Under the pieces are notes generated by a model, which did not search any database, had not been told where the DNA came from, and worked only from the letters and a program-made list of their open reading frames with translations. Below are positions 1 to 11,139 of a stretch of DNA of 35,126 bases, one piece after another. The stretch is from assembly GCA_027596945.1 (NCBI GenBank), contig JADGJH010000065.1, forward strand, positions 1 to 35,126, given 5' to 3'. Made by a program: the position numbers and the translations under genes. This DNA comes from Physocladia obscura. Taxonomy: Eukaryota > Chytridiomycota > Chytridiomycetes > Chytridiales > Chytriomycetaceae. Positions within the stretch are counted from its first letter, which is position 1, and every line of letters begins with the position of its first letter.

Positions 1-2319
1 GATCGAATGCGATCTGAAATGGCAGTAGAATCTGAGAGTCAGCTGAAGAAAGTCGAAAAGCAAGTATCAGCTTTAGAAAAACAGTTGCAGCAAAAGGTTC
101 AAGCATTGGAAGAAACTACCACAGACTATTCTAATGAAACTTCTGAAGCACATCAAAAAATGTATGAGTTAGAGGTTAAATAACTTTTTTTATTTCTATT
201 TCTATTTGGCTTGAAAAACACAAAATTCACAGGAAAAACTTTTGAACTTGTCCCACAAACTGGAGACTGCGTTGACTGAGGTAAACAGTGTGAAGAAAGA
301 AAATCAGTTGTTGCGTGATAAAAATATTGAATTACAGAGTCAGCAGGTTTTTATTTATCTCATTCATTTTCATGGTTTTAATATAACGCGCACAGACTCA
401 ACATAATACCTCTTCAACTCGAAAATTGTCTTGGATATTAAACTCTTTACATTCGTTCATCGGAACTTGCACAACTCAACTGAGACTTCCCGCGGAAATA
501 TCGAAGCTTCTTGAAGACTGTGTCAATTCTGTGATTGAATTTGGTGATAAAAGCGAAGATGAATACGACTGGAAATTATCACCTTTTATGATATTTATAA
601 ACGAAGTTTGTGAACATCAGGTGAAGATTTTGCATTGGATGTAACTTTTAGTTAAAATTTTCTGCAAAGAAATCCCTAATTTTAACAGATCATCAATCTC
701 GTTTCGAGAAGGATAAATTAGAATTAATTAAACGATTGGAATCCCAAAATTTTGAACTTGAGCAATTTAAACGCGACCTTCAATTGAAAGAGACTAGTTT
801 ACAGTATTCTGAAAGAGAAAGAAACAAACAACAACAAAACTTCGAACAGGCTGACGTAAGGTGTTTTATTTTCAGTTTTCGGCTTTTTCATACTTTACCA
901 TATTTTATTCCAGTCGCGACATATGTTTTTGGAATCAGAGCTCTCTGAATGCAAAAAAGCCCTTACCACCAGTGACCGCAGACTCAAAAAGCTTCAGACG
1001 GCGTTTGAAGAACTCGAAAAAACACATTCTAAAACAGAATCTGACTTGTCTGCCACTCAAACAGATTGCCAAACACTTGTCGCAAGGATTTCTGCAATAA
1101 CATACGAACTTGAAACAACAAAAAAAACGCATGGGGCAGCATTGATGGACGAAACTATATTTGTAAAGCTTCAAAACACGGTTCGTGAAAAAAGCGAACT
1201 ACTTGAACGTATGGAAATCGAATACCGTAAGGTTGCAGCTGCATATGGTGTCGTCGACAGTGAAGCTAGACGGCACAAGGACGTTATTGCCGCACTCGAA
1301 TTACAAAAATCCCACTTAACCCAAGAACTCGATAACAGCAACGAGCGATCAGGTGAACAGGAGCAAGAGATTGAGGATCTGCGAATGCAGGAGGAATTTT
1401 TGAAAACGCGACTAGCCGTTTTCGAGAGTGAGTCCTTGTCACCGTCAGCGGTAATAGCAGCAGAAACAACTGGAAACACACTTCTCAGTGAAGTTGAAGA
1501 TCGACGAATCCGAAGTGAGAAAAAGTTTACAGAGATGGTAATAAATCAGCGCCGAATGTTCAAGGAGATGCAGATTCTTAAGAAGGAAAAGAAAGATTTG
1601 AAAGCACAGCTTGCAATGATGGACTCGAATTCAAAGAGTATGTCGGAGGAGCAAATTAAGAATCAACTAGCTGCAATGTCACAAATTATATCAGGATTTA
1701 AACAGCGGGCAGTCGATGCAGCAAACACGTTATCATCGCCATCATCTGACGGCGAAAAGATTTGCGCTGACTCATACGATCTACTACATCTCGAATTGAG
1801 CGAAAAAATTTTGGAGAATGAAGTTCTTCGTAACGAAAATCGCAGCTTGAGGATCATTTCGCTGAACGAAATGAGTAAGGCGAGAACAGCAGAATATTCA
1901 TTGAATCAGAACAGTCGGAAAGTACAGCAAGCTGAATCAACCATATCAACACTGAAAGATAAGTTGAAGGCAAAAGATGCGTCGAATTTATCAGAAAAAG
2001 ACTACCCACTGAACGATATCGGCGATAATTACAGCAAAAATGAAGAGGAAGAAAAAGATAACGAAATCCCAAAGGTGTCATTGTTCTAATTATCATTATT
2101 ATTTGTTTAAACTTTACTTCGATAAAGGAAACAAAACCGCGACAAGACATGAATCTTCCCTTGCTTTCTTCTGGAATTGCGAACACAAATCGAACAATGT
2201 TACACGCCCTGAAGTTACCGTCGAATGGGACACGGCGGGAAAAGGCTGCTCAGAAGTTTAAGGAAGTGGATATTAAAAATGACGAAACAAAGAATCCAAA
2301 TGAGTGTAAAACCCAATAA
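1..2319 (+). CDS. Spindly-like dynein/kinetochore adaptor, 5'-partial
   Basis: Proposed exons <1-174, 233-346, 396-609 (or 620), 689-855, 914-2074 and 2128-2319; the 5' end lies outside the window. The visible ~675 residues are mostly coiled coil. At 1472-1507 the protein reads GNTLLSEVEDRR, matching the Spindly motif that contacts the dynactin pointed end. Downstream segments (DSYDLLHLEL, then ARTAEYSLNQNSRKVQQAES) align in order with the second coiled coil of animal Spindly. A final exon is supported by splice phase and ends C-K-T-Q-stop, a CaaX box of the farnesyl type; animal Spindly is farnesylated at such a box. In animals it recruits dynein to kinetochores with the RZZ complex. The exon 3/4 junction is uncertain: the obvious donor at 621 is out of phase with the acceptor at 688, while a donor at 610 fits. 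Orthology is inferred from motif order; other dynein adaptors share the first motif. Confidence 0.8.
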
Positions 2320-2320
2320 A
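2315..2320 (+). terminator. AATAAA poly(A) signal overlapping the Spindly-like stop codon
   Basis: The hexamer AATAAA spans the TAA stop (2317-2319) of the Spindly-like gene. The convergent CBS-PB1 gene ends at 2425, so both 3' UTRs share about 105 bp of AT-rich sequence. Whether this hexamer is the one used is inferred only. Confidence 0.35.
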
Positions 2321-2424
2321 AAATTAAACGAAAGAAGAAAAATAAAGTATTTGAAAGATGAAAAACGACACTAAAAGAAAGAGAAAAAAGAAAAAGAGTG
2401 TGATACAACAATAACAACAATCAA

Positions 2425-5310
2425 TCAAGCCTCCCTCTTCATTATGTAACGTTTCCCTTCTTCTTCCACCAACAAGACTTTATAACCACTTCCTAGTTTT
2501 TCCAATAATTCTTCTCTCCCTGTGACAACAACGACTCGCTCAGCTTCTGCCACACGCTCCTGCAGAACTTTCTTCATTTCTCCAACTCCATAAAACTCAG
2601 CCTCAGCAATCAAATCTTTCAAAACACCAACCCCAGCCGATAAACACGACGAGCTAAGAACGCCATTCCGCAGGAAATACAAAACATGACGGAAAAGCTC
2701 TCCATCTCTGTCAACTTTAACTTCTCCCTGCGAAATGACAGCTCCCAGAGACACTGCAGATCCGTCAACCACACCAAACAACCCACCAAAAAAACTGCTT
2801 CCTCCGCCAATCAACGTCGATGCCTTGGTTTCAAATTTTACGCCGCCAACATTCACTAAAACCCATCCACTGCTGTTGCCGACGCCTCCTGCTGCGGCAT
2901 CGATGACACTGCTTTCAGCTTTATTGGTGATCCCGAGTCCTTCAAACGCTGCTCGTGGGCTCAATGTAACACCGTTGTTTCCGCTGCCTCCTGTCGCTAT
3001 CGTTGCTGCCACGGGTCGTCCAAGGGGCCCAAAACTCGAATCACCTTCAACAACCATGACAACAAGCCGGTGTGCACCAGCCGTTTTCGCTTCCGAAACA
3101 GCTGTCACGAGGTCATGCGGGGACAGCAGCGGCCTTCGAATGCCAGTAACCGGGCTTTTGTACATGCACGCAACGCCAGGCCCGCGACCAGTTTTGACTT
3201 CGACGGCTTTCATAAATGTGCGGAAATCGCTGGCACTCGCCGTGAATCGGTGGATCGTGCCGTTAAGATCGTGAAGTTTGAATACAAACGCGTCCGGCTT
3301 TCCTTGAGTCGTACGCACTAGGTTTTCGGTTGCTGATAACATCGATGGAGTTCCACTTTGGTGTCGACTAAGCGTTAATTGTTGTTCGATGGCGGCTTGT
3401 TTTTGTTTTTGTTTGCGGTAGAATGCGCCGGCACTTGTAATACTCTGGGCATCGTCATCGTCCAATGGCTCAATGTCGTTTTCTTCAGGTGTTTGGCGGC
3501 GTGGAATATTTTGGGCGGTTTCGCCTGCAGTAGCAGAAAAGATTTGGGATAGATTATCATCAGCGCTGTTTGTTGCACTGTTATTCCAAAATCTGTTCCA
3601 TAGTGGGCCTTCTGTGAATTGAGAATCATTTTGCGTTTCCGGAAATAGTTCGCGATCAATTTTTAGCTGTTACAGATAATTTTTGCTTTCCCTTAAGTAT
3701 AAATAATAATTAAAAAACGGATAGAACTTACAATATAATCTAAAATAGACATTGTAAGCGTTAGTAAATCGACTAAACCAACTGGTTTATTTTCTTGAAT
3801 GACAGGAAGGTGCAGGTAATGGCCATCTGTTATTTTTTGCTTAGCAAAAATAAAAACAGAGAAAAAATTGATAAATAAAATCAACCTCCTAGCATATTTA
3901 AAGCTTCTAAAACTGATGTTGTTGGCGAAACAAAGTCGGGGTGTGGAGTCTAGATGTTTTTGTTTTTGCTTTAACCCTTAATAATAACGATGGTATTTGA
4001 TTTCAAAATAACCATTGCTTCTTGTACAGTCATAGTTTCTGGATCTTTATTCGCGCCAAGCACACGAAGAATTACATCCTTATTGGTTAGGATTCCGATA
4101 AGAACGGACGGATCGTTTTCGTCGACAACTAGAACGCCGGTATGCCGCGCATCGCGCATGACAATACACGCATCTCTGTGGGCAGGATGCAGTCGGGTAT
4201 TTTTCCCCAGAAATGAGTCATTTTGGTTGCGTTTTAGGGAGAAGCAACAACTAAGATTCTCATGCAATAAAGCAACGAGATGTGTGGGCGAGGTAGGCAG
4301 ACGGGCGAGATGATTGGATAATAAAGAAAGCGAGAAATAATTACCTAATGGAAGCAGAGGCACCGACGAGCGGTAACATTGAATTTGCGACAGCCAAGCC
4401 GACAGTGACGGAATCCATGCGAGATAATTCTTTTGGATCGAGACCCTTGATACGGTTGAAGACACATTGGGTAATATCGAGAAGGCCAGCCAGATCTTCT
4501 TCGCAGCCGGGCTCGTCGCTAAGAACAGGCAGGTGGCGGCATCTTTTGATAGGATAGATGAATTATCGATTTGAAGGGGTGAAAAAAAAGTAAAGAGAGT
4601 AAAGAGAAATTAAGAGAAGTGAAGCGGGCAATACCTCCTTGCTACCATTTGGCGCAGGGCCAACGAGACGGGGGCCGATGCACGCACAGCAAGCGGCGAG
4701 GGAGTCATGACAGCCGAGCATTTGGTGCGGTGTGTGTCGAGACCAGCTGCAACAATGCGGCGAGAAACATCGCCGCCTGTGAGGATTCCTGTTGGAATAT
4801 TGGAGTGAATAGAGTTAATTGGATGTAAGGCTCAATACAGTGGTAGACAGGTAGATAGAGGGCAGATAAAAGGTAAATCGAAGTAGATCAAGGTAGATCA
4901 AAAGGTAAATAGAAGATAGATGTACAAAAGGGGATATAGAAGTAATTGAAGGAGTCGATAGGGTAAATAGGTCGATCGCGGGGACATAAGGGCTTGATAC
5001 CGGCCAGAGAGCCCTGCGAATCAACCAGAAGCACGGCGTCAACGCGGCGGGCGGCCATGACATGGCACACCTGCGATACGCCGGCACTTTCGACAACAAT
5101 GACAGGCTCGCTAAGTAGCGCGCCGAGCGACTGCAGCGTTTTCTTCCGGTCGCGCTCCTTATCCCTGTCCCGCTCTTTTTCCTTGTCCTTCTCCTTCTCC
5201 CTGATCCCAAAGTCGTCCACTGCCGTCGCTGCATCGTCTTTGTCCTTTTCCTTTTCCTTGTCCTTCTCGTGAGTATTCGCATGAGCATTAGTCCCGTCGC
5301 TGCCCAACAT
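2425..5310 (-). CDS. Four-CBS, PB1 and BTB/T1 (KCTD-like) fusion protein
   Basis: Seven exons on the minus strand: 5310-5001, 4788-4635, 4542-4345, 4250-4013, 3949-3886, 3826-3732, 3666-2425; all phases agree and give 766 aa. An N-terminal Lys/Glu/Asp/Arg-rich stretch is followed by two CBS pairs (ILTGGDVSRRI and RHLPVLSDE in the first; GILTNKDVILRVLGA and DGHYLHLPVI in the second), then a linker, a PB1-like segment starting FVFKLHDLNGTIHRF, and a C-terminal T1/BTB domain (WVLVNVGGVKFETKASTL, then VDRDGELFRHVLYFLRNG and LIAEAEFYGV). Fungal CBS-PB1 proteins are known but their function is poorly defined; CBS pairs usually bind adenosyl nucleotides, PB1 and T1 domains mediate oligomerisation. 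The T1 domain shares one uninterrupted exon with PB1, so the fusion is not an exon-joining artefact. I chose the ATG at 5310; no in-frame ATG is visible upstream. Confidence 0.9.
4789..5000 (-). repeat. Intron with GGTAGAT-type degenerate repeats
   Basis: This 212-bp intron of the CBS-PB1-T1 gene is two to four times longer than its neighbours. Between about 4840 and 4925 the plus strand holds a degenerate run of GTAGAT/GGTAAAT units. Nothing coding is visible in it. Confidence 0.5.
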
Positions 5311-5418
5311 TGATCTTGTGTCCAATTTGGAGAAAAGTGGAGAAAAAGAAAAAGAAATTAGATGCCGCCACGACTCGCAAAACAGGTGTTGCTTTGCTTT
5401 GTATTGTACTGAACGCTA
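5311..5418. promoter_or_regulatory. Bidirectional promoter of CBS-PB1-T1 gene and DNA2
   Basis: Only 108 bp separate the proposed start codons of the divergent genes (5310 minus, 5419 plus). The interval must hold both promoters and 5' UTRs unless these extend into the coding regions. A purine-rich stretch lies near 5330-5360; no TATA box is obvious. Confidence 0.45.
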
Positions 5419-8400
5419 ATGTTTGCACGGTCTTTCGCCGCTACATTTATTATGTCGCAGGAGCCGCCGCCATCTTTTTCGGTGTCTTCGTCAGCAGCAA
5501 GGGCCAAAGACATTCGCCTTTTTTTCGAACCAGTTGCAACTACAACTTCAACCGCAGAAACAACATCGGCGGCAATATCCGCTTCCGTGTTGCAAAATCG
5601 AGCCAGAGTCGTTGGCGGTAATAGTGGTAAAACTGCTGCCCAGAATACCTCCAACAGCAAACAGAACAGAAATAATCACAACATAATGCATAATATGCCG
5701 CCTCCACCGCCTCGCATCATGCCGATTGACAGTGTCAAGCAGACGGGCACGCGGTCGACTCAACCGTATCGCCCAATAGCAGCAGCAGCAAACGGCAGCG
5801 ATCAAGCTCATTATTCATCCGATACTCTGTCCAGTGATCCAGACATTGCCCCCTTTCCTTCCTCTCAAATGTTGAACTTGGCCCTTTCTCTCTCGCCTTC
5901 ATCTACTCCAAAAAATTGCTCGAACGACTGCAATGTTTTTTGGAAATCGTCTCCGCCTTTAAAAAAATTAAAGGAACTTGTGTCAACTTCTGCCTCCATC
6001 AATAGTTGGTTGAAAACAAAAAGCAATTTTTATACTCACACCGAAAATATCTGCAGGTTCATCGAATGGCGTCATCCTATCGAATTTTCTTAAAGCCAAC
6101 GATAATCCTTTTATATCATCTGACATACCTATCCCAGTCACGTCATCAGACAGCAAGATCTCAAAACTGTGGAACAAGAGTTCAGACAATCAATCATTTG
6201 CGCCAAACACCAATTTTAGCCCTAACGAATTCGATGAGGAGCATCTACCGAAAATAATTGCATCGTGTGCAACTCCACACACCAAAAAAGCAAGAGATAC
6301 ATTGAAGCGTTCAACTAGCTCTTTATCAGTTCAAAACGAAACAAGCTCTCCTTTTGTGCAAGAACGGCGCGCGAAACGGCATCTCAGTAACTCAAATGGA
6401 CTCAATAAATTCAACTCGACCCTTGCAAGTCTCTATGACAGTCTCAAACAAGAGGAGCAACAACAAAATGTCTCTTCTTTGAATCCATTTTCAACACGAG
6501 ACGTAAATTCTTTGGTTATGGCGTCTGATCAAATAGCAGTGAACCAAAAGGCGTTGAAAAGACTATCACCTCCAGCCGCCACAAATTCTGTTAATGCCGT
6601 TGCTATCGTCTCTCTTACGAAATCAAATTTATCGAATTTGTCAAGTCTATGCAACGAATTAGAAACTGCAACAGTCCACACACCAACAATAACAATTGAA
6701 CCCTATGGAGGCGGCGGTTGCGACCCTGTAAATAATAGTAACCCAAGAACTACCGCTGGCGGCTTTGATGAATTTAACGACTTTGGTGACGACGACGCAG
6801 ATTGCTTAACTGCATTGGCAGCATTCGAAATGCAATTTGACGTGCGAACGAAACCCGTGTCCTTGAATACAGCAGCAGCTCAAAATTTTTGCAATATCAA
6901 TAACAATCATAATAACAATTTCGAAAACAATATTGTTGCCAGTAATTCCGGAGTTTTCCCGACTGCCGCGGCAGGCGTTTCAAGAATTCTTTTTCCGAAG
7001 CCAGTATTCGAAGTTGACGAATTTGATGACTCTGAATTCGATGATTTGTCAAGCATATATAATGTTATTGATGATGCTATGAAAGTTGTTGATACGAAAG
7101 TAGGGCATGGAAATGAGTGGCATATTCTGCCGCAAGTTTCAGTGAAAACAGCAAAAGAAGAGCAGCAGCAACCGAAATTTTTTTATGAACAGGCGAAGAC
7201 TATGAAACGCGTGGTGCGTTTGCTGTGTGTGTGACCTTTTTTTTTTCCGTAGGCCTGAATGCCTTGTAATCCTGAAGAAATTAAATAAACGTAAAAAATA
7301 ACACAGAATTTCCGGAGATTCCTTGTTTTGCAAGTTCATTGTGAAGAAAAACATGCTGGATTCGTTGAAAAGGTTTGAAATGATTGAGTATTTCGTTTAT
7401 TTCTCAAAATAAAACCTTTTTTAAATAGCATTTTTTATTTTATTTCAGGTACTTCGGTTATTTGAAGAGTCGTCATTACAGGAAGTAACAGCAAAACTTT
7501 GTGAAACTTGGAATACAACAGAAGTAGAGGCTGGTTCGTTAATATAAATATATAAATGTATGCATTTAATTTGTTTATCCCTACCAGGAAGCTATGTTCA
7601 TATTATAGAATCCCCAAAACCCCCTCAAACAAACACGATGATAACGATATCTGATGCCCAAAACTATATTATCACAAACCCCGACACATTAGTCTCAGCA
7701 ACACATGTGGCTGACTCGTTTGACTGCATCCGCAAGTCCGTGTTCCAAAATATGTGTCGCGTTTCAAATGAATCTAATTCCGCAATGGTATACGGAAGCA
7801 TGTTGCATGAAGTGTTTCAAAATTGCTTATTGCGCGGCGATTTTAGCAATACTGTTGTTTCGGCAGAGATTGCATCCGTTATTCAAAACGGATTGGAGGA
7901 TTTATGGAGCATTGGCGAAACTGAAGAAACTGCACTTGTTGCTTTGATGGAACAGTCTCGGGATATGGAGCGTTGGTGGGCGCTGTTTGGTGGAAATGAT
8001 ATCAAGGTTTGTTTATTATTTTTCTTCTTGGTTTTAGTTTTAAGATAACCCCCTTTTTTTTTCTTCTTTGAAAAATCAGCCAAACGCAATTATACAAGCT
8101 CTTCATTCAAATCCACGAGAAAAAACACGTGCATGCATTTCAAAAGTTCTGGACATTGAAGAGCATATTTGGTCACCAAATTGGGGAATCAAGGGAAATA
8201 TTGATGCTTCCATTGAAATTAAAACACAAGTTGGAAACAAACCACCAAATACACACATTATGCCATTTGAATTGAAAACTGGTAAGGTCACAGGTGCAGT
8301 TGCTCATCAAGCTCAAGCGTTGCTGTATAATTTAATGATGCAAGATCGCTACGGTATTTTTGACTATTTTTAAATTTTTGAATTTATTTACTTTGGAATT

Positions 8401-11119
8401 AGATGTTGATATTCATGGTAGTTTGCTGTTTTATCTCAAAACGCAAGAAATTACAAAACTGCCATATATTCGCAACGAGATGCAAGGCATAATCATGAAA
8501 CGCAACGAACTCGCATGGTACATTGCAAATCGTGCTCTTCCTCCTGTAATTCAAAACGAACGGAAGTGTGGGAATTGTTATTCCGTCAACGTGTGCGCAG
8601 TGTATCATAAATCGGTTGAGGGCGGCACAGGAAAAACTTCAGGGTTTGAAAATTTGTTTAATAAAACGACAGGACATATGAGCGATTTAGACTCCACATT
8701 TTTTAAAAAATGGGATGCGTTGTTGGCAAAAGAGGAGGGAGATGTACAAAGTTTGAGAAAAGAAATCTGGACGTTAACGGCTGCAGAAAGAGAGAAAAAT
8801 GGAAGGTTTGTTTCATCTGCTATATCTCAAACGCGTTTTTACCCTTCGGTTTTTATAGTTGCCTTTCTAGTATGATTATTGTTAAAGATCAAGGTTGCTC
8901 GGATAACTCATCGTCAGTGAGTCGATTCACATACACCATGAGAAAGAGCAAAGCATCGAAAATTCATGACACAGCCGAATCATTTCTTTCCACGCAACTC
9001 TCTCAAGGCGATCCAATTGTCATATCATCTGAGTACGGGCACTATGCGCTCGCAATAGGATTCCTCACCCAAATCGGCTCCGAAGAAATAATTGTATCTG
9101 TCGACAGGCAGCTCAAAGGCTTTCCGAATCGACTGCCGCAATACAAACAAGACACCAATCAAACATTCGGAGGAATAAAAATGAATATGTTTGGAAAAGT
9201 ATCTGTTGAAAGATCAGTTACTGCAATGATGAAGGAGGAAACGACATATCGGGTGGATAAAGATGAGCTGTCGGCGGGACTTGCGCTTATTCGCGGAAAT
9301 TTGCTCAATTTGTTTACTCTTGATGGTGACGAAAAGCGTCGGCGGCTGGTGGTTCATTTGGGTGTACCGTCTTTTCGACAACTTGAAGAAGATGAAACCA
9401 GAACAGTTGATGAGGATGTAAATATGAATGCTGACCAAAAGCAAGCCGTAAAGCAAGTTTTGGCCGCGAATGACTATTCTCTGATTTTGGGAATGCCTGG
9501 AAGTGAGTCTGAACTTTTTGTTCCACTTTTTTTTGCTAACATTTCTTATTTTTTTTTTTACACAGCTGGAAAGACGACAACAATATCAAAAATTATTAAA
9601 ACACTTGTGACTCGAGGAAAATCTGTTTTATTAACGGCGTACACGCATTCAGCTGTTGATAATGTGCTGTTGAAGCTTAAAAGCGATGGAGTTGATTTTC
9701 TCCGATTGGGCAAAACTTGTGTACACCCAGAGCTGCAAAAAAAACAAAAACTATCAACTGTCGACGACGTTCGCGATTTCTATGAGGGAAAACTTGTGGT
9801 TGCAACTACTTGCTTGGGAATTAAACAGTAATGATTGCAATATTTTTTATCATTATTTCATGATATAATTTTATTTATTTTTCCAGTGGAATATTTTTGA
9901 AACGAAAATTTGACTATTGTATTGTCGATGAAGCTTCTCAATTAACTTTACGTGAGTGCGAAAAAGAGAAAAAAAGTTTAAAAAAACAAAAGCCAAACTA
10001 AAAACAATGCCCAATTTTGCATTTTTTTGTGTTGAAGCTGTATGCCTGGGACCTCTCCGTTTCGCAGAAGTTTTCATTCTTGTTGGTGATCATTATCAAT
10101 TGCCTCCACTGGTCAAAAATGTAGAAGCGCGGGCGATGGGGCTTTCGCAATCCCTCTTTAGACTTCTCACCGAAGCGCACCCGGCAAGTGTGACTACATT
10201 GCACTACCAGTACCGAATGTGCGCCGAAATTATGGAAATATCAAACTTACTCATATATGGTTCGAGGCTCAAGTGCGGAAACGAAACTGTGGCAAGAAGT
10301 ATGCTCCGTATAAATGAAGTCGCCGGATCAGTCGAATTTCATAACTTGAATAGTAAATGTATATGTTCAGTAAACGAATGCTGGATCCAGCACGTTGTAA
10401 ATGCGCATCGACGTGTTGTGTTTGTAAACACTGATGGAATTCCTGGGTTTGAAAAGAGCGGGCAATTGCTTCAGAATAATGTTGAAGCTGACCTTGTCGG
10501 TCAAGTTGTTAAGTTTTTAAGGCTTTCAGGAGTTGAGCAAGATGAAATTGGTGTCATGAGTCCATATCGCCTGCAGTTGAAGCTAATACGTCATGAATTG
10601 GAGTGCTGGGGTGAAAGTGAAGTTGAGACTTTGACGGTTGATAAAAGTCAGGGCAGAGATAAAGCAGCAATAATTGTGTCTCTGGTTAGGTCAAACTCGA
10701 AAGGAAATGTGAGTTTATTTCTCTTTTTAATGTCAAATTGAACCAAAACTCTTTTTTTATACATCAAAATAAAATTATTATTACTTTAGGTTGGAGAATT
10801 GCTGCGTGATTGGCGACGTCTCAATGTCGCATTTACTCGAGCAAAACAAAAGCTGATTATTTTTGGATCGAAGTCAACTTTAAATCAAAGTCTTGTTTTT
10901 TCAGATTTTCTCAAGCTTATGGATGAAAGACGGTGGATTATTGATCTTGACACTGACGCACATTTGGTTCATGAAAATTTACGTCCTGATAGCGTTAAAA
11001 CCCTTGATTTTGTGAAACACCAAGGTTTTGAAAGAACCGTCAAGGTCAATAGGGTCTCATGTGAGAGTGTTAGTAAAAGTTTTCCTTTAGCGCGCAATAT
11101 TCTAAGCGAAATTCTTTGA
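5419..11119 (+). CDS. DNA2: DNA replication ATP-dependent helicase/nuclease DNA2
   Basis: Eleven exons: 5419-6004, 6057-7213, 7449-7533, 7588-8006, 8080-8353, 8403-8805, 8859-9502, 9566-9827, 9887-9951, 10038-10708, 10790-11119; in phase, 1631 aa. Residues ~1-580 are low-complexity and disordered-looking with a PIP-like motif and acidic patches. The RecB-type nuclease (about 610-960) has HEVFQ, GNID and ELKTGK. Its Fe-S cysteines are visible: one in DCIRKSVF and the [10 protein letters not shown] cluster. Superfamily 1 helicase motifs follow: I GMPGTGKTT (spanning an intron), [54 protein letters not shown]2 trims long Okazaki flaps, resects double-strand breaks with a RecQ helicase and also acts in mitochondria in several species. 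Start at 5419 or 5452 is open; 5452 has the better -3 base (A). Confidence 0.95.
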
Positions 11120-11139
11120 TTTAAAATACATTTTTATTA

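Noticed and set aside
1233..1251. AAAYG in the Spindly-like protein as a CC1 box (AAxxG)
   Set aside because: In known adaptors the CC1 box lies roughly 200 residues before the Spindly motif; here it is only about 75 residues away, so chance is more likely. A true CC1 box may lie upstream of the window.
2735..3321. Long plus-strand frames opposite the CBS-PB1-T1 last exon
   Set aside because: They are antisense shadows of a GC-rich coding exon whose minus-strand product has clear PB1 and T1 domains.
5001..5310. Lys/Asp/Glu/Arg repeat region as an independent gene
   Set aside because: The same frame continues directly into the first CBS domain of the fusion protein, so it is its N-terminal disordered segment.
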